A program made the position numbers and the translations under genes. A DNA stretch of 36,305 bases, from NCBI RefSeq assembly GCF_001418565.1, contig NZ_LIQQ01000097.1, positions 2,704 through 39,008 on the forward strand, read 5' to 3'. Below the pieces are notes generated by a model. The model was given only the letters and a program-made list of their open reading frames with translations. It searched no databases and was not told the DNA's origin. Below, one piece after another: positions 1 through 7,474 of the stretch (positions are counted from its first letter, which is position 1; each line of letters begins with the position of its first letter). The DNA comes from Streptomyces graminilatus (GTDB lineage Bacteria; Actinomycetota; Actinomycetes; Streptomycetales; Streptomycetaceae).

Positions 1-34
1 GCCACCGGCTTTCTTGGTGTTCTGCCGCTCGCAC

Positions 35-496
35 TCAGCCGCCGTGGCCGGCCGAGTGGCTCGCCCCGCCACCACCGCCCGCGTGGTGGTCGGCGCCCAC
101 CTCTGTGGTCCCGCCGAGCTTGGTCTGCAGTTTCGCGATCCCCTTCTGGGAGCCGACCACGGTCCACTTGCGGCCGAGGAGGTAGAAACCGCCGTAGTCC
201 TTGGCCCCGTCGATCCACTCGCGCTGGCCGCGGTCGGTGGCGTAGGTCAGGAGCAGGAACTTGCCGTAGGTGGTGGTCTTGCAGGCCGCCTGGCGGAGCT
301 CGTCGGCGTCGATCTGCATGATCGGCTCGCAGCCCACCTTGCTCGCGAGCTGCTCCAGGCTGCCGGTCGCGGCCACCGGAACGGCGTCGATCTGCGTTGC
401 CGCCCGGTCGCCGCCGCCGCCCGAGCAGCCCGTCAGTGCCAGCGCCGCCACGGCTGTGACCGCGGCAGCCGCGAGCTTCGGTCGCGTCACCATCAT
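35..496 (-). CDS. Small secreted lipoprotein
   Basis: Encodes a 153-residue putative lipoprotein of unknown function. The N-terminus (MMVTRPK, a hydrophobic Ala-rich stretch, then LTGC) is a lipoprotein signal peptide with the lipidated cysteine at residue 24, so the mature protein should be anchored on the outer face of the membrane. A Gly/Asp linker follows, then a compact domain of about 100 residues with two cysteines (VGCEP and QAACK) that could form a disulphide, and a His/Gly-rich tail. The start was chosen because GGAGGA lies just upstream of the tandem ATGs; the longer open frame upstream is Arg/Pro-rich and looks non-coding. It is divergent from the TPR gene at 619. The family is common in Streptomyces but I cannot name it. 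Confidence 0.8.
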   Translation of the reverse strand: MMVTRPKLAAAAVTAVAALALTGCSGGGGDRAATQIDAVPVAATGSLEQLASKVGCEPIMQIDADELRQAACKTTTYGKFLLLTYATDRGQREWIDGAKDYGGFYLLGRKWTVVGSQKGIAKLQTKLGGTTEVGADHHAGGGGGASHSAGHGG

Positions 497-618
497 CTGT
501 TCGTCCTCCGGTCCGTTCGCCGCCGACATTACTCTCGGCCCATGCCTCGGAAGGCCCCGTCGAGGGGCCCTCGCTCTCGATACGGCTGCCGGGCGCAGAC
601 CACTCAATCAGGGAACGC

Positions 619-1146
619 GTGTGCGAGAGTGGGCAAGTGAACGCAGACTGGGAAGAGCGTGTGGCCGCCGCCTGGGCCACCTTCGACGACTACGACGAGG
701 ATCACGGGGCCGACTTCCGCGCCCTGATCGACACTCTCGTCGCCGAACTGCCCGCCGACAGCCCCCTGGCCTTCTTCGAGCAGGCCTGCGCCTGGGACTC
801 GACGGGCCACTCCGACCGGGCGGTGCCGCTCTACCGTGAGGCGCTCGCGCGCGGGCTCGGCGAGGAGAGCCAGTACAAGGGCCGGCGCGCCAAGATCCAG
901 TTGTCGAGTTCGCTGCGCAACATCGGGCAGGCCGAGGAGGGCGTCAAGCTGCTCACGCCCGAACTCGACGCCCCCTCAGACGAGTTGGACGATGCCGTAC
1001 GAGGGTGTCTGGCGCTGTGTCTGTCCAGTCTCGGCCGCGACCGGGAGGGCCTCTCGCTGGTCCTCGGCGCCCTCGCTCCCCATCTGCCGCGCTACCAGCG
1101 GTCGATGGCGAACTACGCCCGTCTGCTGACCGACCCCGACGCCTGA
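619..1146 (+). CDS. Tetratricopeptide-repeat protein
   Basis: Encodes a 175-residue soluble helical protein. Residues about 45-150 contain TPR-like helix pairs (FFEQACAWDSTGHSDRAVPLYREAL, split over two helices, then QLSSSLRNIGQAEEGVKLL and CLALCLSSLGRDREGLSLVLGAL). This is the pattern of the TPR_5-type scaffold proteins of actinobacteria, which mediate protein-protein contacts; no catalytic residues are seen. The GTG at 619 has AGGGA six bases upstream; a second in-frame GTG at 637 is possible. It is divergent from the lipoprotein gene and followed by the sigma-like membrane protein on the same strand. An 11-bp tandem repeat starts in its last two codons. Confidence 0.8.
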   Translation: MCESGQVNADWEERVAAAWATFDDYDEDHGADFRALIDTLVAELPADSPLAFFEQACAWDSTGHSDRAVPLYREALARGLGEESQYKGRRAKIQLSSSLRNIGQAEEGVKLLTPELDAPSDELDDAVRGCLALCLSSLGRDREGLSLVLGALAPHLPRYQRSMANYARLLTDPDA

Positions 1147-1180
1147 CCGACGCCTGACCCACGCCTGACCGGCACCTGAT
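1138..1180. repeat. 11-bp tandem repeat across a stop codon
   Basis: The unit GACGCCTGACC occurs at 1138-1148 and 1149-1159, as CACGCCTGACC at 1160-1170, and then as a degenerate fourth copy. The first unit includes the last two codons and the stop of the TPR gene, so each unit carries a TGA. It looks like a slippage-generated repeat. Confidence 0.8.
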
Positions 1181-1253
1181 CCCGGGGACGGTCCCGAAGG
1201 CCGGCTCCGGGACGGCCAGGTGACCATCCGACCATTCGCTCGTTCTGCTGAAC

Positions 1254-3182
1254 GTGCAGTCACAGGATGTCGCCTTCAGCCCCGCCACCGGTAACCGCGC
1301 CAAGGGCCGCCCCGTCGTCGACGTGGAGCAGGCCGAGGCCGCGCTCGTCGAGCACTACCCCCGGCTCGTCCGGCTCGCCTATCTGGTGCTGCCGCCGAGC
1401 CTTGGCCTGCGCCGGCGCGTCCTGACCGCGCACGCCCTCACCCAGCGCGCGCTGCCCAGGGGCCGTACGGCGGCGGCCTCGATCCCGGCCCAGCAGAAGG
1501 GCCGCGCGGGCGACCCCGGTTACGCGCTCGTCCGCCTCCAGGTGCTGCGTACGGCACTCGCGGCGGGCCAGCCGTGGCGGGGCCGCACGCTGCCGAAGCG
1601 GTCGCAACTGCCGGCGCTGCTCCCCCAGGTGTGGGGCCTGCGGCTCTTCCCGCGTTCGGGCGGCGCCGAGGAACTCGCCCTGGACCAGCGGCTGTCGGCC
1701 CTCTCCGGGCCCGCCCGGGCCGCGTACGTCCTGCGCGGTCTGGAGAAGCTCCCGGACTCCGACGTACGCGCCGCGCTTGAGGCCGCCGGGGTCGACCGGC
1801 CGATCGAGGCGCTCCGCGAGGCGGACCGGGTCCCGGCGCAGTACGCGCTGCTCGACTCAGCCGAGTTCGACGCCTGTTCGCTCCAGGCCCGCCCGACCGA
1901 CCTGATGCGGCGCAGGCAGCATCTCAAGGCCGCGCTGGTCGCCGCCACGGCTGTCGCGGTGTGCGGCACGCTGCTCGGTCTGCCCGGCGACGGCTGGGCC
2001 CCGGACGGCGCCGCCGCCCCCGCGTACGCGCAGAACCCGGCCGCCGAAGCGGCCCTGGATCCGGCCCGGTTGACCCTCGTACCGGCCGCCGCCTGGAAGT
2101 CGTCCGCGCGTACCGACTTCTCCGTCTGGCCCGCGCGCGGTGATCTCGTCGACGACAGCGCCCTGCTGCGGCGCGCCCTCGCCGTCTGGGCCCGCCCCGG
2201 CGAGACGGTCCAGGTCTCGGCGACCCCGGGCACGCCGTCCGGCGGCCCGGCCGGCCCGCCCCAGCTCCTCTACGCGGGTACGGTCGACGCCGCCCGTGTG
2301 GTGATCCTGTACGACGGTCTGCGCATCGCCCGGTACGCCGAACCGAAGGACGGCACGAGCGGGGCCGCCCTCGACTTCGCCCGGGTGGACGGCGCGACCG
2401 GCGCCGAGGCCGACGCGGTGGTCCTCGACCGGGCCGACGGCAACGTCCGCTATCTGACGGCCCCTTGGGTGCTCAAGGCGCAGATGCGGGACCTGCGCAA
2501 GCCGGCCGGGGCGCCGATCGACCTGGGTCTGACGGACGGGGTGACCGGGCTGCTGGCCAGCCCGATCGCGCAGACCGGCACCTGCCAGTCCTGGAACACG
2601 CTCCAGGTGACCGACGCAGGTGGCGCCCGGCTGCTGAGCGACCTCGCCGAACTGGTCCCGGCCCACCTCACCACGGGCCGCCCGACCGCACCCCGCGAGG
2701 CCTCGGCCCGGTCGGCGCTGGCGACGTGGTCGCCGTTCGCCTGCTCGCTCGCCGCGATGCACTCCCAGGGCGTGCGCTCCGTGAACGCCTGGCGGTACGC
2801 GCGGCAGCCGCTGCCCGACGCGAGCGGCGCCGCCGACTGGGTGTGCACCCGCGCCGAGACCTGGCGGGGCGAGGGTGCGCGGGTGCTGGCCCAGTTCCAC
2901 ACGCCGGGCGGGCAGTACGGGGCGGTCGCGGCGAAGTCCGAGAGCAGCCCGGCGTGCGGTCCGCGCGACCCGAACGTCCTCGCCGGTGTGCTGTGGAAGT
3001 CGGGGGCGGGTGAGTGGTACATGCTGGCCGCCGGCTCCGAGAACACGGCGTCTATCACGGCGACGGGCGGGGTCGACTCGTCGGCGCGGGGCGCTCTGCT
3101 GGCGGCGAAGACCCGACAGGGGGCGCAGGCCGGGTTGAGGGGGACGCTGAAGGACGGGCGGGCCGTCGGAGGGCTGCGCTGA
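1254..3182 (+). CDS. Membrane protein with degenerate sigma-factor-like N-terminus
   Basis: Encodes a 642-residue protein of unknown function in three parts. Residues about 25-80 (EHYPRLVRLAYLVLP, then a helical segment) resemble region 2 of ECF-like sigma factors, and residues about 140-190 (RLSALSGPARAAYVLRGLEK followed by LPDSDVRAALEAAGV) resemble region 4. A single membrane segment (ALVAATAVAVCGTLLGLPG) lies at about 225-245. The remaining 400 residues, with four or more cysteines, would be extracytoplasmic. The DNA-recognition helix is not convincingly preserved, so transcription activity is doubtful; a sensor or anti-sigma-like role is conceivable. GTG 1254 gives the longest product but has a poor ribosome site, and the in-frame GTG at about 1321 is an alternative. 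A TetR gene lies 258 bp downstream. Confidence 0.7.
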   Translation: MQSQDVAFSPATGNRAKGRPVVDVEQAEAALVEHYPRLVRLAYLVLPPSLGLRRRVLTAHALTQRALPRGRTAAASIPAQQKGRAGDPGYALVRLQVLRTALAAGQPWRGRTLPKRSQLPALLPQVWGLRLFPRSGGAEELALDQRLSALSGPARAAYVLRGLEKLPDSDVRAALEAAGVDRPIEALREADRVPAQYALLDSAEFDACSLQARPTDLMRRRQHLKAALVAATAVAVCGTLLGLPGDGWAPDGAAAPAYAQNPAAEAALDPARLTLVPAAAWKSSARTDFSVWPARGDLVDDSALLRRALAVWARPGETVQVSATPGTPSGGPAGPPQLLYAGTVDAARVVILYDGLRIARYAEPKDGTSGAALDFARVDGATGAEADAVVLDRADGNVRYLTAPWVLKAQMRDLRKPAGAPIDLGLTDGVTGLLASPIAQTGTCQSWNTLQVTDAGGARLLSDLAELVPAHLTTGRPTAPREASARSALATWSPFACSLAAMHSQGVRSVNAWRYARQPLPDASGAADWVCTRAETWRGEGARVLAQFHTPGGQYGAVAAKSESSPACGPRDPNVLAGVLWKSGAGEWYMLAAGSENTASITATGGVDSSARGALLAAKTRQGAQAGLRGTLKDGRAVGGLR

Positions 3183-3190
3183 CCTAACCG

Positions 3191-3208
3191 GACGCCGGCA
3201 CCGGCGTC
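3191..3208. terminator. Perfect inverted repeat after the sigma-like gene
   Basis: GACGCCGG, two bases, then CCGGCGTC: 8-bp perfect arms starting nine bases after the stop codon at 3182. The stem is short but GC-only, and no T-run follows, as is usual in Streptomyces. It could end transcription of the upstream gene or serve as an operator for the TetR gene downstream. Confidence 0.5.
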
Positions 3209-3212
3209 GGCA

Positions 3213-3275
3213 GACGCGGACACTGACGGCCGACGCGGACACTGACGGGCAGTCGCGAACACTGACGGGCAGTCG
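3213..3275. repeat. Three direct repeats upstream of the TetR gene
   Basis: The core CACTGACGG recurs at 3221-3229, 3240-3248 and 3260-3268, a period of 19-20 bp. Flanks are also shared: GACGCGGA before the first two copies and GGGCAGTCG after the last two. The block sits 165-230 bp upstream of the TetR start in a 258-bp spacer that otherwise holds only the palindrome at 3191 and the putative TetR promoter. Confidence 0.75.
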
Positions 3276-3440
3276 GTGCGGGAGTTCCTCCCCACCGGCT
3301 GCCCGTCGGCGCGTCGACACCATGTCGAGCAGACGTTGCCGGGCGCCCCGGGCGCAACACGGTCCACTTGTGCTGGATTTGTGAACATCCCCGGTCGGAC
3401 CCGTCCGTTGCGGCCCGTATCCGATCGGTAAGGTGTTCGC

Positions 3441-4160
3441 ATGACAACCGGGGTTCGCCGCAGAATGGGAGTCGAGGAACGCCGGCAGCAGTTGATCGGC
3501 GTCGCCCTCGAACTGTTCAGCCGCCGCTCGCCCGACGAGGTCTCCATCGACGAGATCGCGTCGGCCGCGGGTATCTCGCGACCATTGGTCTACCACTACT
3601 TTCCCGGCAAACTCAGCCTGTACGAGGCCGCGTTGAAGCGGGCGTCGGACGACCTGGCGGGCCGGTTCATGGAACCGCAGGAAGGCCCGCTGGGGGCTCG
3701 GCTGCTGCGCGTGATGCGCCGGTTCTTCGACTTCGTCGACGAACACGGGCCCGGTTTCGCGGCGTTGATGCGCGGCGGTCCGGCGGTCTCCGCGGACGAG
3801 ACGCGTTCGAGCGGCGCCTCGGCGACGAACGCGCTCATCGACACCGTACGACAGGCCGCGTACGTCCAGATCCTGTCGCATCTGGACCTGAAGGCCGAAG
3901 ACGCGCCCGCGCGGCTGGAGTTGGTCATCCGGACGTGGATATCGCTCGTCGAGTCCACCGCGCTGATCTGGCTGGACGGGCGCCGCGTGCCGCGTCGCGA
4001 GCTGGAGGCGCAGCTCGTGCACGACTTCGCGGCGCTGGCCGCCGTGAGCGCCGCCTATGACGAGGAGATGGCCGTCCTGCTGCGCCGGATGCTCCAACAG
4101 GAGCCCGTGGACGGCCCGTTCAGCGACCTGGTCACCCGGCTGATCTCGCTCGCGTCCTAG
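3441..4160 (+). CDS. TetR/AcrR-family transcriptional regulator
   Basis: Encodes a 239-residue regulator of the usual length for the family. The N-terminal helix-turn-helix is clear (VSIDEIASAAGISRPLVYHY, then FPGKLSLYEAAL, residues about 35-65). Helices 4-9 form a ligand-binding/dimer domain whose ligand cannot be predicted. The ATG at 3441 has GTAAGG upstream; an internal ATG at 3465 also precedes the domain. It is convergent with the isomerase gene at 4204-4560, whose promoter carries a 15-bp tandem repeat that could be its operator, though this is inference. Repeats in its own upstream region may be autoregulatory. Confidence 0.92.
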   Translation: MTTGVRRRMGVEERRQQLIGVALELFSRRSPDEVSIDEIASAAGISRPLVYHYFPGKLSLYEAALKRASDDLAGRFMEPQEGPLGARLLRVMRRFFDFVDEHGPGFAALMRGGPAVSADETRSSGASATNALIDTVRQAAYVQILSHLDLKAEDAPARLELVIRTWISLVESTALIWLDGRRVPRRELEAQLVHDFAALAAVSAAYDEEMAVLLRRMLQQEPVDGPFSDLVTRLISLAS

Positions 4161-4203
4161 CCACGAACAACGCCAACAGGTGACCGGTGACCGGGCTGTC
4201 GGC

Positions 4204-4560
4204 TCAGCCGTCGAACTTCCGGTAGGAGTCGTCGAGTTCGCGGACCTCCACCGAGCCGTGCAGGGCGAGTCCGTCGACCGGCTTCACATGGGTGCGTACC
4301 AACTCCAGTACCGCTTCGGTCAGTTGGGCCTTTGTCTCGACCGTGCGCCCGGTGAGCATGCCGATCCACACGTGCACGATCGCGTGGCCCTCGGTGTCCG
4401 CGCCGACCGTGGCGTCCTCGGTGCGGCGGAACTGCGTCTTGCACGCCTCGGGCTTCGCCTTCGCCGTGGCGACGACCTCCTCGTGCAGCGCGAGCGCGAA
4501 CGCGCGCCGGTCGAAGGACTCGGCCAGCGAGCCCGAGTAGTCGACGGTGATCTGCGGCAT
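4204..4560 (-). CDS. 5-carboxymethyl-2-hydroxymuconate isomerase-like protein
   Basis: Encodes a 118-residue protein of the tautomerase superfamily, resembling the CHMI (HpcD/HpaF) family that ketonises 5-carboxymethyl-2-hydroxymuconate in the homoprotocatechuate branch of 4-hydroxyphenylacetate breakdown. The start MPQITVDYSG places Pro at position 2, exposed as the N-terminal catalytic base once Met is removed. The length and the late VHVWIGMLTGRT segment match the family. No other homoprotocatechuate-pathway genes lie nearby, so the real substrate is uncertain. AGGGG precedes the ATG by eight bases. The tandem repeat at 4579-4608 overlaps the likely core promoter. Confidence 0.85.
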   Translation of the reverse strand: MPQITVDYSGSLAESFDRRAFALALHEEVVATAKAKPEACKTQFRRTEDATVGADTEGHAIVHVWIGMLTGRTVETKAQLTEAVLELVRTHVKPVDGLALHGSVEVRELDDSYRKFDG

Positions 4561-4578
4561 GGGTCAAACCCCTGTTCT

Positions 4579-4608
4579 ACGGTTTCGTACGACACGGTTT
4601 CGTACGAC
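4579..4608 (-). promoter_or_regulatory. Perfect 15-bp tandem repeat in the isomerase promoter
   Basis: On the plus strand ACGGTTTCGTACGAC occurs twice back to back (4579-4593 and 4594-4608), each copy containing the palindrome CGTACG. It lies 19-48 bp upstream of the isomerase start, where the -10/-35 region is expected (TAGAAC at about 4575-4580 is a possible -10). This suits a repressor-binding site. The TetR protein encoded at 3441 is the nearest candidate. Confidence 0.65.
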
Positions 4609-4681
4609 AGACTGCACGGCCACCTCACCCTAACCGCAGCCCTGACCAGCGGGCTCCCGGGCGGGCTCCGGCCTGCGGCCG

Positions 4682-6328
4682 TCAGGAGCCGTCGTCGAGC
4701 CGCAGCGCCAGCATCGCGATGTCGTCCTCGCGGTCGTGGCCGAAGGAGACCAGCAGGGTGTCGCAGAGGGCGTCCAGGCCGGGCAGCGCGCCGGAGGCCG
4801 CCGCGCGCAGGTGTTCCATGGAGTCCGCGAGGTCGGCGCCCCGGGTCTCGATCAGACCGTCGGTGACCATGAGGAGCCGGTCGGTGGGTTCGAGGAACAG
4901 TTCGGTGGGCGGCGGATGGGCGAGGCCCACGCCGAGCAGCGGGCCCGCCGCCTTGGCGTACTCGGCACTGCCGGTGTCACGGATGATCAGCGGCGGGATG
5001 TGCCCCGCGTTGGCGATCCGGGCCCGCCCGGTGCCCGGGTCGACGTGGACCAGGCAGACCGTGGCGGTGACCTCGCGGTGGTAGCGCCGGAGCATCCGGT
5101 CGAGGCGCTCGGCGAGCACGGCCGGGTCGGTCTCGTCGACGCAGTAGGCGCGCAGGGCGTGCCGGATCTCGACCATGACGGTGGCCGCGTCCAGCGAGTG
5201 CCCGACGACGTCACCGACCGCGGCGAGGACGCCGTCGTCGGTGCGCAGGGCGGCGTAGAAGTCGCCGCCGATCTCGGCGTCGCGGGAGGCGGGCACGTAC
5301 CGGACGACGACGTCGATGCCCGGGAGGTCGGGCAGCCGGTCGGGACGGGGCAGGAAGCTGTGCTGGAGGGTGAGGGCGACATGCCGCTCGACCTGGTACA
5401 TGAGCAGCGGCTCGGCGGCGAGCACGGTGGCCTGGGCGAGCCGGGCCACCAGGGACTCGGTCTCGGGACTCACCCGGCGCGCGCCACGGGTGGGCGTGGC
5501 CAGGCACACCGAGGCCCTGCCGTCCTCGGTGGGGATCAGCACCAGGCGGGCGTCGTGCTCCAGGCCCGGCCGGAAGAACCCGGCGGGCCACAGCGGCGCG
5601 GGCACCGTGGTGATCCGTACCCCGCTGTGGCCGTGGGTGAGCCGCCGGAGCAGTCCCGCCACGGCGCGGTGGGCGCCCTCGTCCGGCATGGCGAGCGAGG
5701 TGCGGTCGCGGGAGGTGGCGCGGTACAGCTCGTCGTCGGGGCCGAGGAAGAACACGGCGGCGGGAGAGCCGGTGAGCCGTGCGGTGCCCTCGGCGGCGGC
5801 GTCGGCGAGTTCCTGGAGGGAGCGGGCCGCCTGGATGGTGAAGACCGTCTCCGACAGCCGGGTCAGCCGCCGCGCGAGGGCCTGGTCGTCGGCCCGCAGC
5901 CGCGAGGCCCGGACGGCGGCCCGCAGCACCGCGTCGATCTCCCCGGGCTCGGCGGGCAGCGCCAGATACGCCTCCCCGCCCGCGTCGAGCCCGTCCCGGC
6001 GGTCGCCCGGGGACACGGACGAGGTCGAGGAGGCCGAGGGAGCCGAGAAGTGCACGACGGGCAGTCCGGCCATGTGCGGCCGGGCCTTGATCCGGCGGCA
6101 CAGCTCGACCCCGCCCATCCCGGCCAGGTTCACATCGACGAGGGCCACGTCGGGCAGGATGCCCTTGCGCAGCCGTACGTCGAGTTCGGCGAGCGCCTCG
6201 TGGCCACCGGCGACCGGGACGACCTGGTGACCGGCGCGGCGGAGCAGTGCACTCATCGCGTACCGGCCGGCCGCGGTGGCGTCCACGACGAGCACGGTGG
6301 TGTCGGTCCGCTTGCCGTTGCCGTCCAT
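4682..6328 (-). CDS. Response-regulator/GAF/SpoIIE PP2C phosphatase
   Basis: Encodes a 548-residue cytoplasmic signalling protein. Residues about 8-130 are a receiver domain (TTVLVVDATAAGRYAMSALL; phospho-acceptor Asp in DVALVDVNLAGMGG). A helical linker leads to a GAF-like domain (about 155-310). The C-terminal 230 residues are a PP2C/SpoIIE phosphatase with metal-site motifs IGGDFYAAL, GDVVGHSLDAA, NAGHIPPLII and VTDGLIETRG, and DREDDIAMLAL at the end. Such proteins dephosphorylate anti-anti-sigma factors and so control stress sigma factors. The start MDGNGKRTD follows AAGGGCGG; the open frame continues far upstream but that part shows no protein-like composition. No anti-sigma or anti-anti-sigma gene is adjacent. 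A strong hairpin lies in the leader. Confidence 0.93.
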   Translation of the reverse strand: MDGNGKRTDTTVLVVDATAAGRYAMSALLRRAGHQVVPVAGGHEALAELDVRLRKGILPDVALVDVNLAGMGGVELCRRIKARPHMAGLPVVHFSAPSASSTSSVSPGDRRDGLDAGGEAYLALPAEPGEIDAVLRAAVRASRLRADDQALARRLTRLSETVFTIQAARSLQELADAAAEGTARLTGSPAAVFFLGPDDELYRATSRDRTSLAMPDEGAHRAVAGLLRRLTHGHSGVRITTVPAPLWPAGFFRPGLEHDARLVLIPTEDGRASVCLATPTRGARRVSPETESLVARLAQATVLAAEPLLMYQVERHVALTLQHSFLPRPDRLPDLPGIDVVVRYVPASRDAEIGGDFYAALRTDDGVLAAVGDVVGHSLDAATVMVEIRHALRAYCVDETDPAVLAERLDRMLRRYHREVTATVCLVHVDPGTGRARIANAGHIPPLIIRDTGSAEYAKAAGPLLGVGLAHPPPTELFLEPTDRLLMVTDGLIETRGADLADSMEHLRAAASGALPGLDALCDTLLVSFGHDREDDIAMLALRLDDGS

Positions 6329-6349
6329 CTGGCCGCCCTTGGACACACC

Positions 6350-6384
6350 GGTGGGGCAGACCTGGGTCCGGGGTCCGCCCCACC
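6350..6384 (-). promoter_or_regulatory. Hairpin in the phosphatase gene leader
   Basis: GGTGGGGCAGACC (6350-6362) and GGTCCGCCCCACC (6372-6384) are 13-base arms with one mismatch around a nine-base loop, 22-56 bp upstream of the start at 6328. In RNA it would be a stable stem just before the Shine-Dalgarno; as DNA it could be an operator. Confidence 0.5.
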
Positions 6385-6880
6385 AGGGTAGTGCCCTTGT
6401 CAGGGGGTGCGGGAGAACACCGCGACGGTTCTTCCCGGAACGGTGAACGTGCCCGAACTCCTTGTGTAGCGGGCCGACTTGACGACGGGGTTGGCTCCCG
6501 CGCGCAGTACGGGGGCGGTACGTCCACAGACGGCGCACGATGAAAGTGACGCCTGAGCACAAGCGTGGAATGAGCCCGCCAGGGCAGGCCGGCGAACCTC
6601 GGGCGAGGCGGGTTGGGCCGGGAGCCGGGTCGGCTGCCTGAGCGCGCCGGCGGCCGTACGTACCCAAAGGTCCGTGGCCATGGCCACGGCGCGGGCATTC
6701 GAGCGCACCCCGGACGAACGGCCGTGCGCGTCCACTTCCCGCCCTGGCCGTTGAAGGGCGGGGCGGCCGGATTCGAACGGCGTCCTCCTCCATGCTGTGT
6801 AGGCGCACTACCAACCACGTCGTGGTCCTCACCCTGAACTGAACCGTGCGGCGCCAACACCCGCCGAGGAAGGTCACCTT
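6385..6880. other. Gene-free divergent spacer
   Basis: This stretch between the SpoIIE phosphatase and the VOC gene has no convincing coding frame. It must hold the two divergent promoters, which I cannot place with confidence. Its only recognisable feature is the tRNA-like sequence at 6757-6820. Composition is more mixed than the neighbours, suggesting decayed or inserted DNA. Confidence 0.5.
6757..6820 (-). pseudogene. tRNA-Ala-like relic
   Basis: Read on the minus strand, GTTCGAATCC (6769-6778) is a perfect tRNA T-loop/B-box. Before it come GTTGGTAGTGCGC (D-arm-like) and CCTAC-ACAGCAT-GGAGG, an anticodon arm with one stem mismatch. The layout resembles actinobacterial tRNA-Ala(GGC) (stem CCTCC/GGAGG), but U33 is lost, the T-stem is imperfect and no 5' strand matches the acceptor GGCCGCCCCG. 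It is therefore not a functional tRNA, but could be a tRNA remnant or the scar of an integration site. Confidence 0.4.
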
Positions 6881-7369
6881 GTGTCCACCGAAACACCTGG
6901 CCCAGAGCTCCAGTCGCAGAGTCCGACGCGCGAGCGGGAGCTTCCGGTTGCCGCACCGGTCGCAGGAATGCTGCACCACGTCGAACTCTGGGTTCCCGAC
7001 GTCAATCGGGCTGTCTCGCAATGGGGTTGGCTGCTGGAGGAACTGGGATACGCACTCTTCCAGAGCTGGGAAGGCGGCCGTAGCTGGCGCCTCGGGCACA
7101 TGTACATCGTCTTCGAGCAGTCCCCCGCACTCACCCAGGACCGCCACGACCGGTGCGCTCCCGGGCTGAACCATCTCGCCTTCCACGTCCAGGACGATCA
7201 CGCCGTCGACTCCCTCGTGGAGCGAGCGTCGCGCAACGGCTGGACGCTGATGTTCCCCGAAAAGCATCCTCACGCCGGCGGAAAGCAGCAGTACGCGGCC
7301 TACCTGGAGAACAGCGACGGGTTCGAGGTCGAACTCGTGGCCATCTCCACCTCAACTCGGCATCCTTAG
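6881..7369 (+). CDS. VOC-family (glyoxalase-fold) protein
   Basis: Encodes a 162-residue vicinal-oxygen-chelate protein. After about 28 polar residues comes the first beta-alpha-beta module (MLHHVELWVPDVNRAVSQWG), then GHMYIVFEQ, then a second module (GLNHLAFHVQDDHAVDSLVE) ending in GFEVELVAI. His in LHHVELWV, Glu in IVFEQ, His in LNHLAFHV and Glu in FEVELVA are the expected metal ligands, so it probably binds a divalent metal. The substrate is unknown; glyoxalase, dioxygenase and thiol-transferase members share this layout. GTG 6881 is preceded by GAGGAAGG at good spacing. It stands alone beside an unknown gene on the same strand. Confidence 0.85.
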   Translation: MSTETPGPELQSQSPTRERELPVAAPVAGMLHHVELWVPDVNRAVSQWGWLLEELGYALFQSWEGGRSWRLGHMYIVFEQSPALTQDRHDRCAPGLNHLAFHVQDDHAVDSLVERASRNGWTLMFPEKHPHAGGKQQYAAYLENSDGFEVELVAISTSTRHP

Positions 7370-7474
7370 CGGGAAGTTGGAGACCTGTGGTCGGCGGACC
7401 AGTGGGACCAGTCCTCGGTCGCAGGCATCCACCCGCCGTAGAGAGGGTCGGCCGTGACCTAGGAGCATGACAAG

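Noticed and set aside
1857..4097. A 746-codon open frame on the minus strand
   Set aside because: It runs antisense through the sigma-like and TetR genes, and its translation is Arg/Gly/Pro-rich without domains; long antisense frames are expected at this GC content.
6757..6820. Functional tRNA gene
   Set aside because: T-loop and D-arm are recognisable, but the anticodon loop lacks U33, the T-stem mispairs and no acceptor stem forms; kept only as a relic.
6329..7273. Upstream extension of the SpoIIE phosphatase frame by 315 codons
   Set aside because: The receiver domain starts at residue 8 of the shorter product, which has a good ribosome site; the extension is Arg-rich and overlaps the VOC gene.
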